A stretch of 64,000 nt of DNA from Bacteroides sp. AN502(2024). GTDB taxonomy: Bacteria > Bacteroidota > Bacteroidia > Bacteroidales > Bacteroidaceae. Made by a program: the position numbers and the translations under genes. Shown here piece by piece: positions 26,341 through 36,422 of this stretch (the stretch's first letter is position 1; every line of letters starts with the position of its first letter). The DNA is taken from positions 124,001-188,000 of the forward strand of contig NZ_JBGFSP010000003.1 in the NCBI RefSeq assembly GCF_041227145.1, in the 5' to 3' direction. Below the pieces are notes generated by a model. It did not search any database, was not told where the DNA came from, and saw only the letters and a program-made list of their open reading frames with translations.

Positions 26341-29190
26341 ATGAGAACCGATTTGTTAGCTAGCCGTCACATCGGCATCAATGAACAAGACACAGCCACA
26401 ATGCTTCGCAAAATTGGCGTGGACTCACTGGACGAACTGATTGATAAAACAATTCCCGCCAATATACGGCTGAAAGAGCCGCTGGCATTGAATAGTCCGC
26501 TGACAGAATTCGAATTTGGGAAACACATCGCCGAACTGGCTGCTAAAAACAAACTATATACTACGTATATCGGTTTGGGATGGTACAATACGATTACTCC
26601 GGCCGTTATCCAACGGAATGTATTCGAAAATCCGGTATGGTACACTTCATACACTCCATATCAGACTGAGGTGTCGCAAGGACGTCTGGAAGCATTGATG
26701 AACTTCCAAACAGCTATATGTGACCTTACTGCCATGCCACTTGCCAACTGTTCCCTCCTAGACGAAGCAACTGCCGCCGCCGAAGCTGTAAGCATGATGT
26801 ATTCTTTACGCTCCCGCGCACAACAGAAAGCCAATGCGAACGTAGTCTTCGTAGACGAAAATATTTTCCCGCAGACATTGGCTGTCATGACTACACGTGC
26901 CGTACCCCAAGGCATCGAACTACGTGTAGGTAAATATAAAGATTTTGAACCTTCACCGGAAGTATTTGCCTGTATTCTGCAATATCCGAACTCGAACGGA
27001 AACGTAGAGGACTATTCCGAATTTACAGAAAAAGCACACGCTGCAGACTGCAAAGTAGCCGTTGCCGCTGATATTCTAAGTCTGGTCCTGCTGACTCCTC
27101 CGGGGGAATGGGGAGCGGACATTGTATTCGGAAGCACACAACGCCTGGGCACTCCGATGTTCTATGGCGGTCCGTCGGCTGCTTACTTTGCTACCAAGGA
27201 TGAATACAAACGGAATATGCCGGGACGAATCATCGGATGGTCTAAAGACAAATATGGCAAACTCTGCTACCGAATGGCTTTACAGACACGCGAACAACAT
27301 ATCAAACGGGAAAAAGCAACGTCAAATATATGCACTGCACAAGCACTATTAGCCACTATGGCAGGCTTTTATGCTGTTTATCACGGTCAGGAAGGCATCA
27401 CTACGATTGCATCACGCATTCACAGCATTACTGTATTTCTTGAAAAGCAATTGAAGGAATGCGGATATACGCAAGTCAACACTCAATACTTTGACACCTT
27501 GCGTTTCGAATTGCCCGAACATGTTTCAGCACAGCAAATCCGTACAATAGCACTAAGCAAAGAAGTAAACCTGCGTTATTATGAGAATGGCGATGTCGGT
27601 TTCAGCATTGACGAAACAACAGATGTGGCAGCCGCCAATGTGTTGCTCTCTATTTTTGCCATTGCTGCCGGAAAAGATTATCAGAAAGTGGACGATATTC
27701 CGGAAAAAAGCAATATCGACCAGGCTTTGAAACGTACAACGTCTTTCCTGACACATGAGGTATTCTGCAAGTATCACACGGAAACGGAGATGATGCGTTA
27801 TATCAAACGCCTGGACCGCAAAGATATTTCTCTTGCACAATCGATGATTTCCCTCGGTTCATGCACCATGAAGCTGAATGCAGCTGCGGAAATGTTGCCT
27901 TTAAGCCGTCCCGAATTTATGGGTATGCACCCTCTGGTCCCGGAAGATCAGGCAGAAGGCTATCGTGAATTAATCCATAACCTAAGTGAAGATTTGAAAG
28001 TTATCACCGGATTTGCAGGAGTCAGTCTGCAACCCAATTCGGGTGCCGCGGGAGAATATACAGGCCTTCGTGTGATTCGAGCCTATCTCGAAAGTATCGG
28101 TCAGGGACACCGGAACAAAGTCCTGATTCCGGCCTCGGCTCACGGAACAAATCCTGCGTCGGCCATACAGGCGGGCTTTAAGACCGTTACCTGTGCATGT
28201 GACGAGCAAGGAAATGTAGATATGACGGACTTGCGTGCCAAAGCTGAAGAGAATAAGGATGAACTGGCCGCACTGATGATTACTTATCCTTCTACACATG
28301 GCATCTTCGAAACCGAGATAAAAGAGATTTGCAATATCATCCATGCCTGTGGTGCACAAGTATATATGGATGGAGCCAACATGAATGCGCAAGTGGGATT
28401 GACCAATCCGGGATTCATCGGTGCGGATGTTTGTCATTTGAATCTTCATAAAACATTCGCCTCTCCTCATGGCGGTGGCGGTCCGGGAGTCGGTCCTATC
28501 TGTGTTGCCGAACATTTGGTTCCTTTCCTTCCCGGACACGGAATCTTCGGCAATTCACAAAATCAAGTATCGGCAGCTCCATTTGGTAGTGCAGGTATTC
28601 TGCCTATCACCTACGGATATATCCGCATGATGGGTACGGAAGGACTGACACAGGCAACTAAAATTGCAATTCTGAATGCGAATTATCTGGCTGCTTGTCT
28701 GAAAGAGACGTATGGAATTGTTTATCGGGGAGCCAACGGTTTCGTAGGACACGAAATGATTCTGGAATGTCGGAAAGTACATGAAGAAACAGGTATCTCG
28801 GAAAATGATATTGCCAAACGCTTGATGGATTATGGTTATCATGCTCCTACCCTCTCCTTCCCCGTTCACGGCACATTGATGATTGAGCCGACAGAAAGTG
28901 AGAGTTTGGCGGAACTAGATAATTTCGTAGAGGTCATGCTAACTATCTGGAAAGAAATTCAAGAAGTGAAGAATGGCGAAGCAGATAAAGATGATAATGT
29001 ATTGATTAATGCTCCGCATCCGGAATACGAGATTGTAAGTGATCGTTGGGAACACTCATATACACGAGAGAAAGCTGCTTATCCTATAGAAAGTGTACGT
29101 GATAATAAATTTTGGGCAAATGTATCCCGCGTAGATAATACATTGGGGGACCGGAAGTTACTAGCCACTCGCTATGGCACTTTCGAATAA
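26341..29190 (+). CDS. gcvP: Glycine dehydrogenase (decarboxylating), P-protein GcvP
   Basis: The protein of 949 residues is the single-chain P-protein of the glycine cleavage system. It decarboxylates glycine using pyridoxal phosphate and passes the aminomethyl group to lipoyl-GcvH. Both halves are present: an N-terminal half (LLASRHIGINEQDTATMLRK, YTPYQTEVSQGRLEALMNFQ) and a C-terminal half with the PLP lysine in HLNLHKTFASPHGGGGPG (about residue 700) and SAHGTNPASA. ATG 26341 is chosen over TTG 26332. The gene stands alone in the window, apart from gcvT and gcvH. Its product depends on lipoylation, linking it in function to lipB at 13.3 kb. Confidence 0.97.
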   Translation: MRTDLLASRHIGINEQDTATMLRKIGVDSLDELIDKTIPANIRLKEPLALNSPLTEFEFGKHIAELAAKNKLYTTYIGLGWYNTITPAVIQRNVFENPVWYTSYTPYQTEVSQGRLEALMNFQTAICDLTAMPLANCSLLDEATAAAEAVSMMYSLRSRAQQKANANVVFVDENIFPQTLAVMTTRAVPQGIELRVGKYKDFEPSPEVFACILQYPNSNGNVEDYSEFTEKAHAADCKVAVAADILSLVLLTPPGEWGADIVFGSTQRLGTPMFYGGPSAAYFATKDEYKRNMPGRIIGWSKDKYGKLCYRMALQTREQHIKREKATSNICTAQALLATMAGFYAVYHGQEGITTIASRIHSITVFLEKQLKECGYTQVNTQYFDTLRFELPEHVSAQQIRTIALSKEVNLRYYENGDVGFSIDETTDVAAANVLLSIFAIAAGKDYQKVDDIPEKSNIDQALKRTTSFLTHEVFCKYHTETEMMRYIKRLDRKDISLAQSMISLGSCTMKLNAAAEMLPLSRPEFMGMHPLVPEDQAEGYRELIHNLSEDLKVITGFAGVSLQPNSGAAGEYTGLRVIRAYLESIGQGHRNKVLIPASAHGTNPASAIQAGFKTVTCACDEQGNVDMTDLRAKAEENKDELAALMITYPSTHGIFETEIKEICNIIHACGAQVYMDGANMNAQVGLTNPGFIGADVCHLNLHKTFASPHGGGGPGVGPICVAEHLVPFLPGHGIFGNSQNQVSAAPFGSAGILPITYGYIRMMGTEGLTQATKIAILNANYLAACLKETYGIVYRGANGFVGHEMILECRKVHEETGISENDIAKRLMDYGYHAPTLSFPVHGTLMIEPTESESLAELDNFVEVMLTIWKEIQEVKNGEADKDDNVLINAPHPEYEIVSDRWEHSYTREKAAYPIESVRDNKFWANVSRVDNTLGDRKLLATRYGTFE

Positions 29191-29257
29191 ATAGAATTGT
29201 TTCAAACATCAGTTGAGTCAGTGACTAATTAAGAGGGTGTGTCATAATGTCTAAATA

Positions 29258-30938
29258 GGAATATTCAGTAAATGTTCCCCCCAAATACCATGGCATATGA
29301 AGATGATAGAGTATAATCACTTCATATGCCATTATTATTGTCATTTTTCTGTATATTCTCATATACTCTTATCTGACAATACATGAAGTTCCGGAAGAAG
29401 TCTTCTGACCTCTTCTGATTCTTTCAGTAAACTCATATCATGCAGCTTTCCCCGTTCTGTTCCTGATCTTGTCAATCATCAGTATGGCATTTGCTGTATG
29501 TATTCCGAAGAAAATCCACAGGATTTCCGTCTTCTTGTTCCTTGCCTTTATCCTTGGGAGCGAGTAATGTTGCTTTTGAGTGCCGAAGCTTCCTTCAAGC
29601 CGTGTGGCCCTTTCTTTTGAGAGTTCGCTTCTAAGCACCTTCCTCAAAGGCTCATCTTTGCCCTCCCTTCCCTTGCGCACAAAGGATGTGGATATCCCAT
29701 ATTTAGTACAGAACTTTCTGTTGGCATTATTGGCATATATGGAATCGGCAGCCACACATCTTACCCTTACATTCATCAGCTTCTGCTGCATACGGATACA
29801 GTCCTTCAAGCGTATCCCCTCATTGAAAGCCTTGAACGAGAGGTGTTCGATGAACGATATGCCGTCTATCTGTATATTATTGACCTTTGCACCGAACTCG
29901 ACGGACTTGGTTTCCTTGCCTCTGACGATGGGACGTACATAATGACGGTCGATGCTGATGATGCGGTCACTGACTTTTCGCCCTTCAAACATTTCCTTTT
30001 CCTGTACAAGCACCTTTCTGATGATGGAAAGACGCTTATGGTAATCCTGCGTATATCGGAGTAAAGCACCGTACTCGCTATGGAGCCCATCCCTTTGACT
30101 GAGGAGCTTTTCAAGAAGCTTGATCATACGGCGCTTAAGCATTCTTGTCCTTGAAGCTCTCCTCTTTCTTTTCTTGCAGTAGGACAGATAGGATTCCGCC
30201 ACATTCCTGTATTTGTTGCGCGGACGCCTTATGCCCAGATCCCTGCAATGCCGGCATATATGACTGTAGAGCCATTCGATGCTTTCCCAAAGGAGTTTCA
30301 TGTCCGTAGGAAAACGCATGTGGCTCTCATAGCATGTGGCATCGGTCATGCAGACGTGAAGGTTATCAAGATAAGGTTTCCAGTGTGAAGCCAGGATCTC
30401 CTGGAAGGAATCAATGTCAAGGCGGGATGCTATCTCATTACGGATGGCACTGACTATCTTGAAGTTGGTTATGGGAAGGGACGGGGGGATCATGATGCCA
30501 CAGAACATCTGGTAGTGTATGTTCCCGTTCAGATGTTCCACCAGTTTCCTGTCGGAGAATCCGGTGTATGCCTTCAGGACCATAAGGGCGATCTTTGCGG
30601 AAGGACTGAATATGTTCCTGCGGCCCAAACGTTGTTCAGACAGGCCTGCGGCTTTTGCCATACGATCAAATGGAAAGACCGAATGAAGCCTGCCAAGCTC
30701 ACTCTCATGAAAACTCTTGCGGCATTTTTCCAGAATATCAAATTCTGTAAAGCCCAAAGTTGGGTGGATTTCTGAAATTTTTTGTATCTTAGCCATATCT
30801 TAGTTGGGGAATTTCCCCCGTTTGGGCCGTCAAACCTTGTTTTCGGGGGAATACCTAAAGATACTAAAAAGCCAACTAATTCGCAATAATTTGTGTATGA
30901 ATTAGTTGGCTCATTTTATAATATTTAATGAATGTCCC
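29258..30938 (-). mobile_element. 1681-bp insertion sequence, copy 1 of 3
   Basis: The ends are imperfect inverted repeats: ggaatattcagtaaatg at the left and, inverted, gggacattcattaaat at the right. One transposase gene lies within. Strong hairpins occur at both ends of the gene: GGCATATGAAG/CTTCATATGCC (about 29291-29329) and GCCAACTAATTC/GAATTAGTTGGC upstream of the transposase. The element inserted 67 bp after gcvP. Only TA is shared by the flanks, so a target duplication is not certain. Copies 2 and 3 are of the same length. Confidence 0.88.
29438..30796 (-). CDS. DDE transposase (IS5/IS1182-like, DUF772-type N-terminus), copy 1
   Basis: The 452-residue transposase has an N-terminal helical domain of DUF772 type (SAKIALMVLKAYTGFSDRKL, about residues 66-85). 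A DDE catalytic core follows, with probable residues D152 (in MTDATCYES), D351 (in VAADSIYANNANR) and E401 (in RLEGSFGTQKQHY). A basic linker (residues 208-230) lies between the first and second acidic residues. It is intact. It differs from copies 2 and 3 at only a few residues, such as C25 in place of Y. The exact IS family cannot be fixed by eye. Confidence 0.88.
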   Translation of the reverse strand: MAKIQKISEIHPTLGFTEFDILEKCRKSFHESELGRLHSVFPFDRMAKAAGLSEQRLGRRNIFSPSAKIALMVLKAYTGFSDRKLVEHLNGNIHYQMFCGIMIPPSLPITNFKIVSAIRNEIASRLDIDSFQEILASHWKPYLDNLHVCMTDATCYESHMRFPTDMKLLWESIEWLYSHICRHCRDLGIRRPRNKYRNVAESYLSYCKKRKRRASRTRMLKRRMIKLLEKLLSQRDGLHSEYGALLRYTQDYHKRLSIIRKVLVQEKEMFEGRKVSDRIISIDRHYVRPIVRGKETKSVEFGAKVNNIQIDGISFIEHLSFKAFNEGIRLKDCIRMQQKLMNVRVRCVAADSIYANNANRKFCTKYGISTSFVRKGREGKDEPLRKVLRSELSKERATRLEGSFGTQKQHYSLPRIKARNKKTEILWIFFGIHTANAILMIDKIRNRTGKAA

Positions 30939-31053
30939 TAGTTATACATTTGGCTATATATGAAGGTATTATCATATATAAGAAGCCTTGTTGCCCAACA
31001 TTTGCCCCTATTTCGTAATAGGACTTCCGTTAGGAGTATTGCAATATTAAAAA

Positions 31054-32891
31054 GAAGGTGTGTCGTAATGAACGATACGCCTTCTTTTTTTCATCACCTA
31101 TAAAGAATCAGTAAACCTTCTTCAAGCTGCGCTCTTTTGAAGATTTGTTTGATAAATGTGTTCCCCCCATCTGAAAAGAGCGGGTACAAGTTTATAAAAC
31201 AGTTTAATCATCCAGTCTATACCTTCTTTTCTCATTTTTGCACACATCTTTTTTATATTGAAGGCAATGGCCAAGAATGCGAAGTCCATAAAGACCTTCT
31301 CCTTTCCAAAATGGCGGAAGCGTTTGTAGTTCATATTATATTTTATTTGCCCGAACACAGCTTCCGGTTCTATACATCTTTGCCCTCTGTGTTTCAGTCC
31401 TTCTTCGGAACATAGTAATTCTTTGGCTTTCTGCCTGTATTTCCTGAGTCTGTGATTCAGTTCTATTGTCCTGTTTCCCTTTGCCTTAAAACATAGACAT
31501 CTCAACGGACACCCTTCACATCTGACGGCTCTGTACCTGGCATTTTCGCTTACATATCCGGATGCAGTTTTCACATGCCCGGTTCCTGTCCTCCGCATCT
31601 TTTGTCCCATGGGGCAGATGCAATAGTCATGTTCTTCATTGTAATAGAAGTTTTCGGCCTTGAACGGATTCGGTTTGAATCCGGGTCGCTGTTCCATGTG
31701 GAAGTAGTTGTATTTGACGTAGGCTTCCATATCGTTTTCAGACATGAAACGGTAATTTTCCTCAGAACCATATCCGGAGTCGGCAACCACCATATGGGCC
31801 AATCTGTCGTATCTGCCTGAAAAGGATTGCAGGAAAGGTATCATGGTCAGTGTATCCGTAGGATTGGAGAAAAGAGCGAAGTCGGTAATGAATTGGTTCT
31901 CGGTACCGATCTGAAGGTTGTAGCCGGGTTTTGTCTGCCCGTTACGCATGGCGTCCTCCTTCATCCTCATAAAAGTGGCATCCTTGTCTGTCTTGGAATA
32001 GGAGTTGCGAGCTTGCAGATTTTCCAGATGACCGTCGTATTCCTGCAGTTTATCTCTGTGTTCTTCCAGCTCCTTGAGCTGTTTGCGTTTCTTTTTCAGT
32101 GCAGTCTTTTCCTCTTTCGTGCAAGGATCGGGAGCCTGTGCAAGTGCATTACGTAATTCTCCCGCCATTTCGGTCAGCATAGTCGGAGTAAACTCTATCC
32201 CCTCATTGGTCTCTGATGATTTCTCCTGAGCGATGAACTCGTCTATCTGACCTAATAGTACATGTATTTTCTTCATCAGGCGTTCACGGTTCCGTTCGAC
32301 CGTTTTTCTCCAGACGAAAGTGTACTTGTTTGCCTTGGATTCGATTTTTGTACCGTCAATGTATTCCACATTCAGGCTGATGAAACCTTTGGAAGAAAGC
32401 AGAAGTACGGTTTGGGTAAACACCTCGTTGATTTCCTTCTTCACCCGGTTGCGGAATCGGTTGATGGTAATGAAATCCGGTTTCTCGTATCCGGCCAGCC
32501 ATATATAATGGATATCACGATGGAGTAGCTTTTCTATTTTCCGGCAGGAGTAGATGTTGTTCATGTAGGCATACAGAATAACCTTGAGCATCATTCGGGG
32601 ATGGTAAGCACTACGGCCGCATTCCTTGTATAACTTTCTGAAACCTTCAAGATTCAGGCTTTCAACCAGAACGTCAACCATGCGAACCGGATCGTTTTCT
32701 GCAATATCCTCATCGATTCTCTCAGGAAAAAGCACTGTTTGGTTGGGAATGTAAGGACGAAAATGTATCTTTGTCATAGTATGAAATATTATGCTTAAAG
32801 ATACAAAATCTTTAGGTAATAACAAAGCCCCTGCTTGTGAAAGTCGGGGCTTTGGGCAAAAAAAAGAAGGTGCACATTTTGACACACCTTC
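31054..32891 (-). mobile_element. IS1182-family element, copy 2 (inverted relative to copy 1)
   Basis: About 1838 bp with the same ends as the copy at 2037-3873, in the opposite orientation. The two copies therefore flank 27 kb of mostly core chromosome and could mediate its inversion. It lies 115 bp from the 1681-bp IS copy 1; nothing assignable is seen in that gap. Sequence just before the transposase ATG differs slightly between the copies. Confidence 0.87.
31122..32777 (-). CDS. IS1182-family transposase (copy 2)
   Basis: The 551-residue protein is nearly identical to copy 1 at 2149-3804, with the same proposed acidic residues D141, D333 and E470/E472. The start is ATG 32777 (MTKIHFRPYIPNQ). 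The frame is open for a further 36 codons to 32885 because the leader lacks a stop in this copy, but that extension covers the IS terminal hairpin and is not expected to be translated. Confidence 0.9.
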   Translation of the reverse strand: MTKIHFRPYIPNQTVLFPERIDEDIAENDPVRMVDVLVESLNLEGFRKLYKECGRSAYHPRMMLKVILYAYMNNIYSCRKIEKLLHRDIHYIWLAGYEKPDFITINRFRNRVKKEINEVFTQTVLLLSSKGFISLNVEYIDGTKIESKANKYTFVWRKTVERNRERLMKKIHVLLGQIDEFIAQEKSSETNEGIEFTPTMLTEMAGELRNALAQAPDPCTKEEKTALKKKRKQLKELEEHRDKLQEYDGHLENLQARNSYSKTDKDATFMRMKEDAMRNGQTKPGYNLQIGTENQFITDFALFSNPTDTLTMIPFLQSFSGRYDRLAHMVVADSGYGSEENYRFMSENDMEAYVKYNYFHMEQRPGFKPNPFKAENFYYNEEHDYCICPMGQKMRRTGTGHVKTASGYVSENARYRAVRCEGCPLRCLCFKAKGNRTIELNHRLRKYRQKAKELLCSEEGLKHRGQRCIEPEAVFGQIKYNMNYKRFRHFGKEKVFMDFAFLAIAFNIKKMCAKMRKEGIDWMIKLFYKLVPALFRWGEHIYQTNLQKSAA

Positions 32892-32968
32892 TCATCAATT
32901 AGAGTAAAGACAAAATATCAGAAAGAAAAAACAACCTGTTTACTCAAACTTACACTTACTTCCCCAAA

Positions 32969-34183
32969 CTACCTTTTTCGGGGAAGATTCAGCAAAGAAT
33001 ACACTGCATTACTCAAAATCGGTTCTTTATGAAACGGCAGTATAGCCAATGTCTCATAAGCCTTCCTATAGTCACCGCTCCTTGCATAAGCAGCAGCCAA
33101 ATAGGAAACTGTACTCTTTGAAGGAGTCAACTCGAACGCCTTCTCCGTCAGCTTTAAGATAGTCTGTTTCTCCTCGTCAGACGGAGAATAATTGTCAACA
33201 AAGAATTTACCAATAACAAAGGTATATGCAATTTCTCTATATAAATAAGCATGAGTTGCTTCATAGGCTGCTCCAATAGCAAGCGCCTGCTCCAATGCCT
33301 CTTTATAGTTACCTTCAAACACCTTGGATTCCATCTGAATAAGATTCAAATACAGCTCTTTATTAGGGAAGTTTTTACTCTTTATCAACTCCAGATACGA
33401 ACGAAATTTAACTTCGTCTGTCCATACGGACATAGGTATGCGTACTAAATTCATATACATATAGCGGTCAAAATCAAGAGATGAATCCAGTTCTGACGAA
33501 TAAACATCATTATATTCAAGTAAGGTAGACCAAACCCTATCATTTTCAATAGTATGAGTGAAGCGACACAAAAGTTTTCCTATTCTCGGACTTTTTAGTT
33601 TCTCGGGAGACAAACCGGCAAGGTATTGATTGAAATACGGACGTACGGAATCAGGAAACACTTGTGGCAATATCTCAAACAGATATTTATCAATAAAAGC
33701 ATCTTCCCGGTTCCCCGATTTCCATTTCCGGTTATACTCATCAATTTGCTTTCCCAACGAGCCAGTTTGTGCATCCCGACAGGATTTCAGAAATGACTCC
33801 GACAACATATATCCGGTTTTAGTGCTCAACAGTTGCCCATTTTTATCCAACCAGTAGAAAGAAGGATATGCCCCCGGATGGAATTTCGTAAAAAATCCAT
33901 GCTCTTTCTCCTTTTCCGCATCCAACTGAATAGAAATATAGTTCTTATCCATATAAGCTACCACCTCAGGATCTTTAAAAACTGTGGCTGCCATCTTCTT
34001 GCAAGGAGCACACCATGATGTATATACATCAACAAATATCGGTTTATCTTCTTTCTGTGCACGAATTTTTAATTCCTCCCAGGAACAATTCTTCACAAAA
34101 GAAATCTGCTGGGCTTCTGCAATAGATGTAAAAGCCAATAAACAGAATCCAAAAACAATAAAACAACCTATTTTATACTTCAT
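32969..34183 (-). CDS. Exported thioredoxin-fold protein with C-terminal helical repeats
   Basis: From ATG 34183 the protein has 404 residues: a signal peptide (MKYKIGCFIVFGFCLLAF), a thioredoxin domain with the redox motif SWCAPCKKM (about residues 55-63) and PSFYWLDKNG with the cis-Pro region, then about 250 residues rich in helices that read like TPR repeats (LAAAYARSGDYRKAYETLA). It probably acts as a periplasmic thiol-disulfide reductase. It is the last gene of the sigma/FecR/SusCD operon, 2 bp after the PKD-like lipoprotein gene. The TTG at 34189 is an unlikely alternative start. Confidence 0.85.
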   Translation of the reverse strand: MKYKIGCFIVFGFCLLAFTSIAEAQQISFVKNCSWEELKIRAQKEDKPIFVDVYTSWCAPCKKMAATVFKDPEVVAYMDKNYISIQLDAEKEKEHGFFTKFHPGAYPSFYWLDKNGQLLSTKTGYMLSESFLKSCRDAQTGSLGKQIDEYNRKWKSGNREDAFIDKYLFEILPQVFPDSVRPYFNQYLAGLSPEKLKSPRIGKLLCRFTHTIENDRVWSTLLEYNDVYSSELDSSLDFDRYMYMNLVRIPMSVWTDEVKFRSYLELIKSKNFPNKELYLNLIQMESKVFEGNYKEALEQALAIGAAYEATHAYLYREIAYTFVIGKFFVDNYSPSDEEKQTILKLTEKAFELTPSKSTVSYLAAAYARSGDYRKAYETLAILPFHKEPILSNAVYSLLNLPRKR

Positions 34184-34185
34184 AA

Positions 34186-35703
34186 TCAATATTTACTTTC
34201 AAAATCAACAATACGGTCAGCAAACTGCGGATGAAAAACAGTACGCTTCAAGCTAAGTCCCCCGTCAGTGTTCACTGTCAAACCACAAAAACCCGCTTTC
34301 TTCTTTGACAGGCTATTATCGCGGAATGCCACCCACAAACGATTTCCACCGCGTTCTACTTCTATATGATCAATTATATATTCTGCACCATCCTCTGCGT
34401 CTGTTTGCAAGTCGTATATTTCTCCCCCCGTAGCACTTGCCGAATTATACACATATACTTTACTACCGGCAGTGTAAAACAAATAGCCGGAAAACAGAGC
34501 CGAGGTAGTAAACGAATTAGCCGTACCAATATTCTCACAAGAAAGGACATCATTGGACAAATCCTTGAAATAAGAAGAAGGAGTATCATCGGTGTAGAAA
34601 CCGATTCCCATCTTCAACAAGTGCCGCTCCCCTGCTCCGTCCTCAAATACTCCCAGATACTCTTTACCACCTGATGAACTACGTGATGTTATACCTGCAT
34701 ACAAACATTTCATACCAACCCGATCCGGATTAAAGAAACCTCCATTGATATAAGTAAAGCCGCTTGTTTTAGTCACTTTCGTCAAAAACGCTGTCGTTAT
34801 GCTCATAATAGAATAGAAGCAAGTATTCTGATTATCATAAAGCACCATACGAGTTACCATATCCTCATCATCGATAAAGTTTGCGTTGTCAGCAATTTCG
34901 TACGTCGAACCCTGAACAACCAAGTTGGGTTTTACCGTTATATTCGGAGTCGTGGAATTAGTGGCACGGTCGTAAACCAGTCCGTTATCTACCAAATACT
35001 CACGCATAGAACTTTTATAATAAGCTTGCGGTACAACAGTTTCGGGAACCACACCAAAAAACATATCCTTATAATCTCGGCGTTTCGTCAAAGTAATATT
35101 ATCCAGTACCTTACCACCTTCTCCATCCTGACACATTACAAGAACCTCACTTGTGACATCCGTCCGATACTTATTAAAATAAATCCGCTTCGGATGACTG
35201 CCCAGCACATCATTGTCATTCAATTTGCCATAAACGTCCGTTACAACCTCATCTTTACCGGGAATCCAGAAATCAAGTACGGCTTTGCCATCCGTTTCTG
35301 CAAGAATCATCAACCCATTTGTAAATTCATTCACCACATTTACGGTAAACTCCTTCTCATAATAGATATCAGTCGTTGTACTGACAGCTTTGAACTTCAT
35401 GGTATGTTCTCCCGGAATCAAACGAATCACAATATCCAGATTTTTCTCTTTAGAAAGCGTATCTGCCTCATAACGAGTAGATTTATCATAAGCAATCCAA
35501 AAGAACTCCAAATCATCCTCTGTATGTAACGTAGTCTTTATTGTAGGATGTATACTAAATAAATTATCTACATATACATCCGTATATTCATCTTCAATAC
35601 CTTCGATTGTAACATCATTAAGCGTATTGAAGTCCTTATTCGTTGTATCGTCCACACACGCCCAGCAGACGGCCAACATTATGTATGCTATGCTCTTTTT
35701 CAT
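34186..35703 (-). CDS. PKD-like surface lipoprotein of a SusCD-type operon
   Basis: From ATG 35703 the protein has 505 residues. Its signal peptide ends in a lipobox with the Cys of LAVCWAC. The N-terminal third reads as PKD/Ig-like beta domains (DVTIEGIEDEYTDVYVDNLF, GEHTMKFKAVSTTTDIYYEK), matching the Bacteroides PKD-like family found after DUF4843 genes. The C-terminal part may form a beta-propeller with Trp-rich strands. It is probably surface-exposed and helps bind the cargo of the SusC/SusD pair. The longer frame to 35748 overlaps the DUF4843 gene and is rejected. Confidence 0.8.
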   Translation of the reverse strand: MKKSIAYIMLAVCWACVDDTTNKDFNTLNDVTIEGIEDEYTDVYVDNLFSIHPTIKTTLHTEDDLEFFWIAYDKSTRYEADTLSKEKNLDIVIRLIPGEHTMKFKAVSTTTDIYYEKEFTVNVVNEFTNGLMILAETDGKAVLDFWIPGKDEVVTDVYGKLNDNDVLGSHPKRIYFNKYRTDVTSEVLVMCQDGEGGKVLDNITLTKRRDYKDMFFGVVPETVVPQAYYKSSMREYLVDNGLVYDRATNSTTPNITVKPNLVVQGSTYEIADNANFIDDEDMVTRMVLYDNQNTCFYSIMSITTAFLTKVTKTSGFTYINGGFFNPDRVGMKCLYAGITSRSSSGGKEYLGVFEDGAGERHLLKMGIGFYTDDTPSSYFKDLSNDVLSCENIGTANSFTTSALFSGYLFYTAGSKVYVYNSASATGGEIYDLQTDAEDGAEYIIDHIEVERGGNRLWVAFRDNSLSKKKAGFCGLTVNTDGGLSLKRTVFHPQFADRIVDFESKY

Positions 35704-35717
35704 CATATTATAAATCA

Positions 35718-36416
35718 TTAAAGTGGTGACCAATCTGCTGTAATCCATGCCTGTGTATCTTCATCCCAAACAGGAGTCTTCAATAAATAATTATACACCA
35801 TACGCCCGTAAGACATATAACTCGAAATCCTATTGAAATCCATCACCTCCGGGAAATCAAAGCCTTGCAACTGGATACACACCCGATGTTTGGCTTTAGA
35901 ATACGCCCCATAATATAACGACAAAGGCATATCCCAATAAGAAGGTTTGACCAACTGATCAGTAATCACCAGTTTCGCTTTCAGTGAACCGGCGTATCCC
36001 AAATCAAAATCTTCACTCGTCTTTAGATTCAGAATTAACTTCACATCGCCATTCTCCAGTTCCCTGTTCATTACAGTGACCTTAATCTCCGTTTCCACGT
36101 TACCGGCTTCCAACAGCACTGATTCCGACAAGTCTTTATAGTGTACACCTTTCTTTGCGGTTGATGCCGGATCTACCTCAATCATAATACAACGGTCCTT
36201 GTCAGTGGAAGTTCCGATTATCCGCACCGGGATAGAGACTATATCTTCATCTGTCAAACCGGATGCGAAAGAATAGAAAATGCTGTCTTTTTCTGTTATT
36301 GAGCTGAAATAGACAGCCGGTTTTTCCGTATAGAGTACTCTTTCATTTTCTTGGCATCCCAACAGGCTACAACCAATAATCATAGCCCACACATTTACTA
36401 ACAAAAATTTCTTCAT
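35718..36416 (-). CDS. DUF4843 lipoprotein
   Basis: The 232-residue protein has a lipoprotein signal (VWAMIIGCSLLGCQEN) and a DUF4843 beta-sandwich (KPAVYFSSITEKDSIFYSFA, about residue 33). It is the third structural gene after susC and susD, with 6 bp to susD and 14 bp to the PKD-like gene. The family is found almost only in SusCD-type operons and its job is not known; a surface-exposed accessory role is likely. Confidence 0.85.
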   Translation of the reverse strand: MKKFLLVNVWAMIIGCSLLGCQENERVLYTEKPAVYFSSITEKDSIFYSFASGLTDEDIVSIPVRIIGTSTDKDRCIMIEVDPASTAKKGVHYKDLSESVLLEAGNVETEIKVTVMNRELENGDVKLILNLKTSEDFDLGYAGSLKAKLVITDQLVKPSYWDMPLSLYYGAYSKAKHRVCIQLQGFDFPEVMDFNRISSYMSYGRMVYNYLLKTPVWDEDTQAWITADWSPL

Positions 36417-36422
36417 AACATA

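Noticed and set aside
29228..29250. Second IS1182 end after gcvP (gagggtgtgtcataatg)
   Set aside because: It resembles the IS1182 terminal sequence, but only about 20 bp match and no other element part is present; it may be a terminator-like repeat.
3874..31053. Composite transposon bounded by the two IS1182 copies
   Set aside because: The 27 kb between them hold housekeeping genes such as recR, engB, rsmG and gcvP, so this is resident chromosome.
30939..31053. Short minus-strand frame between the two adjacent IS elements
   Set aside because: About 35 codons without start or recognisable motif; a chance opening in AT-rich DNA.
32778..32885. 36-residue N-terminal extension of the IS1182 transposase copy 2
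   Set aside because: It is absent from copy 1 and covers the IS terminal hairpin; both copies share the ATG at the MTKIHF start.
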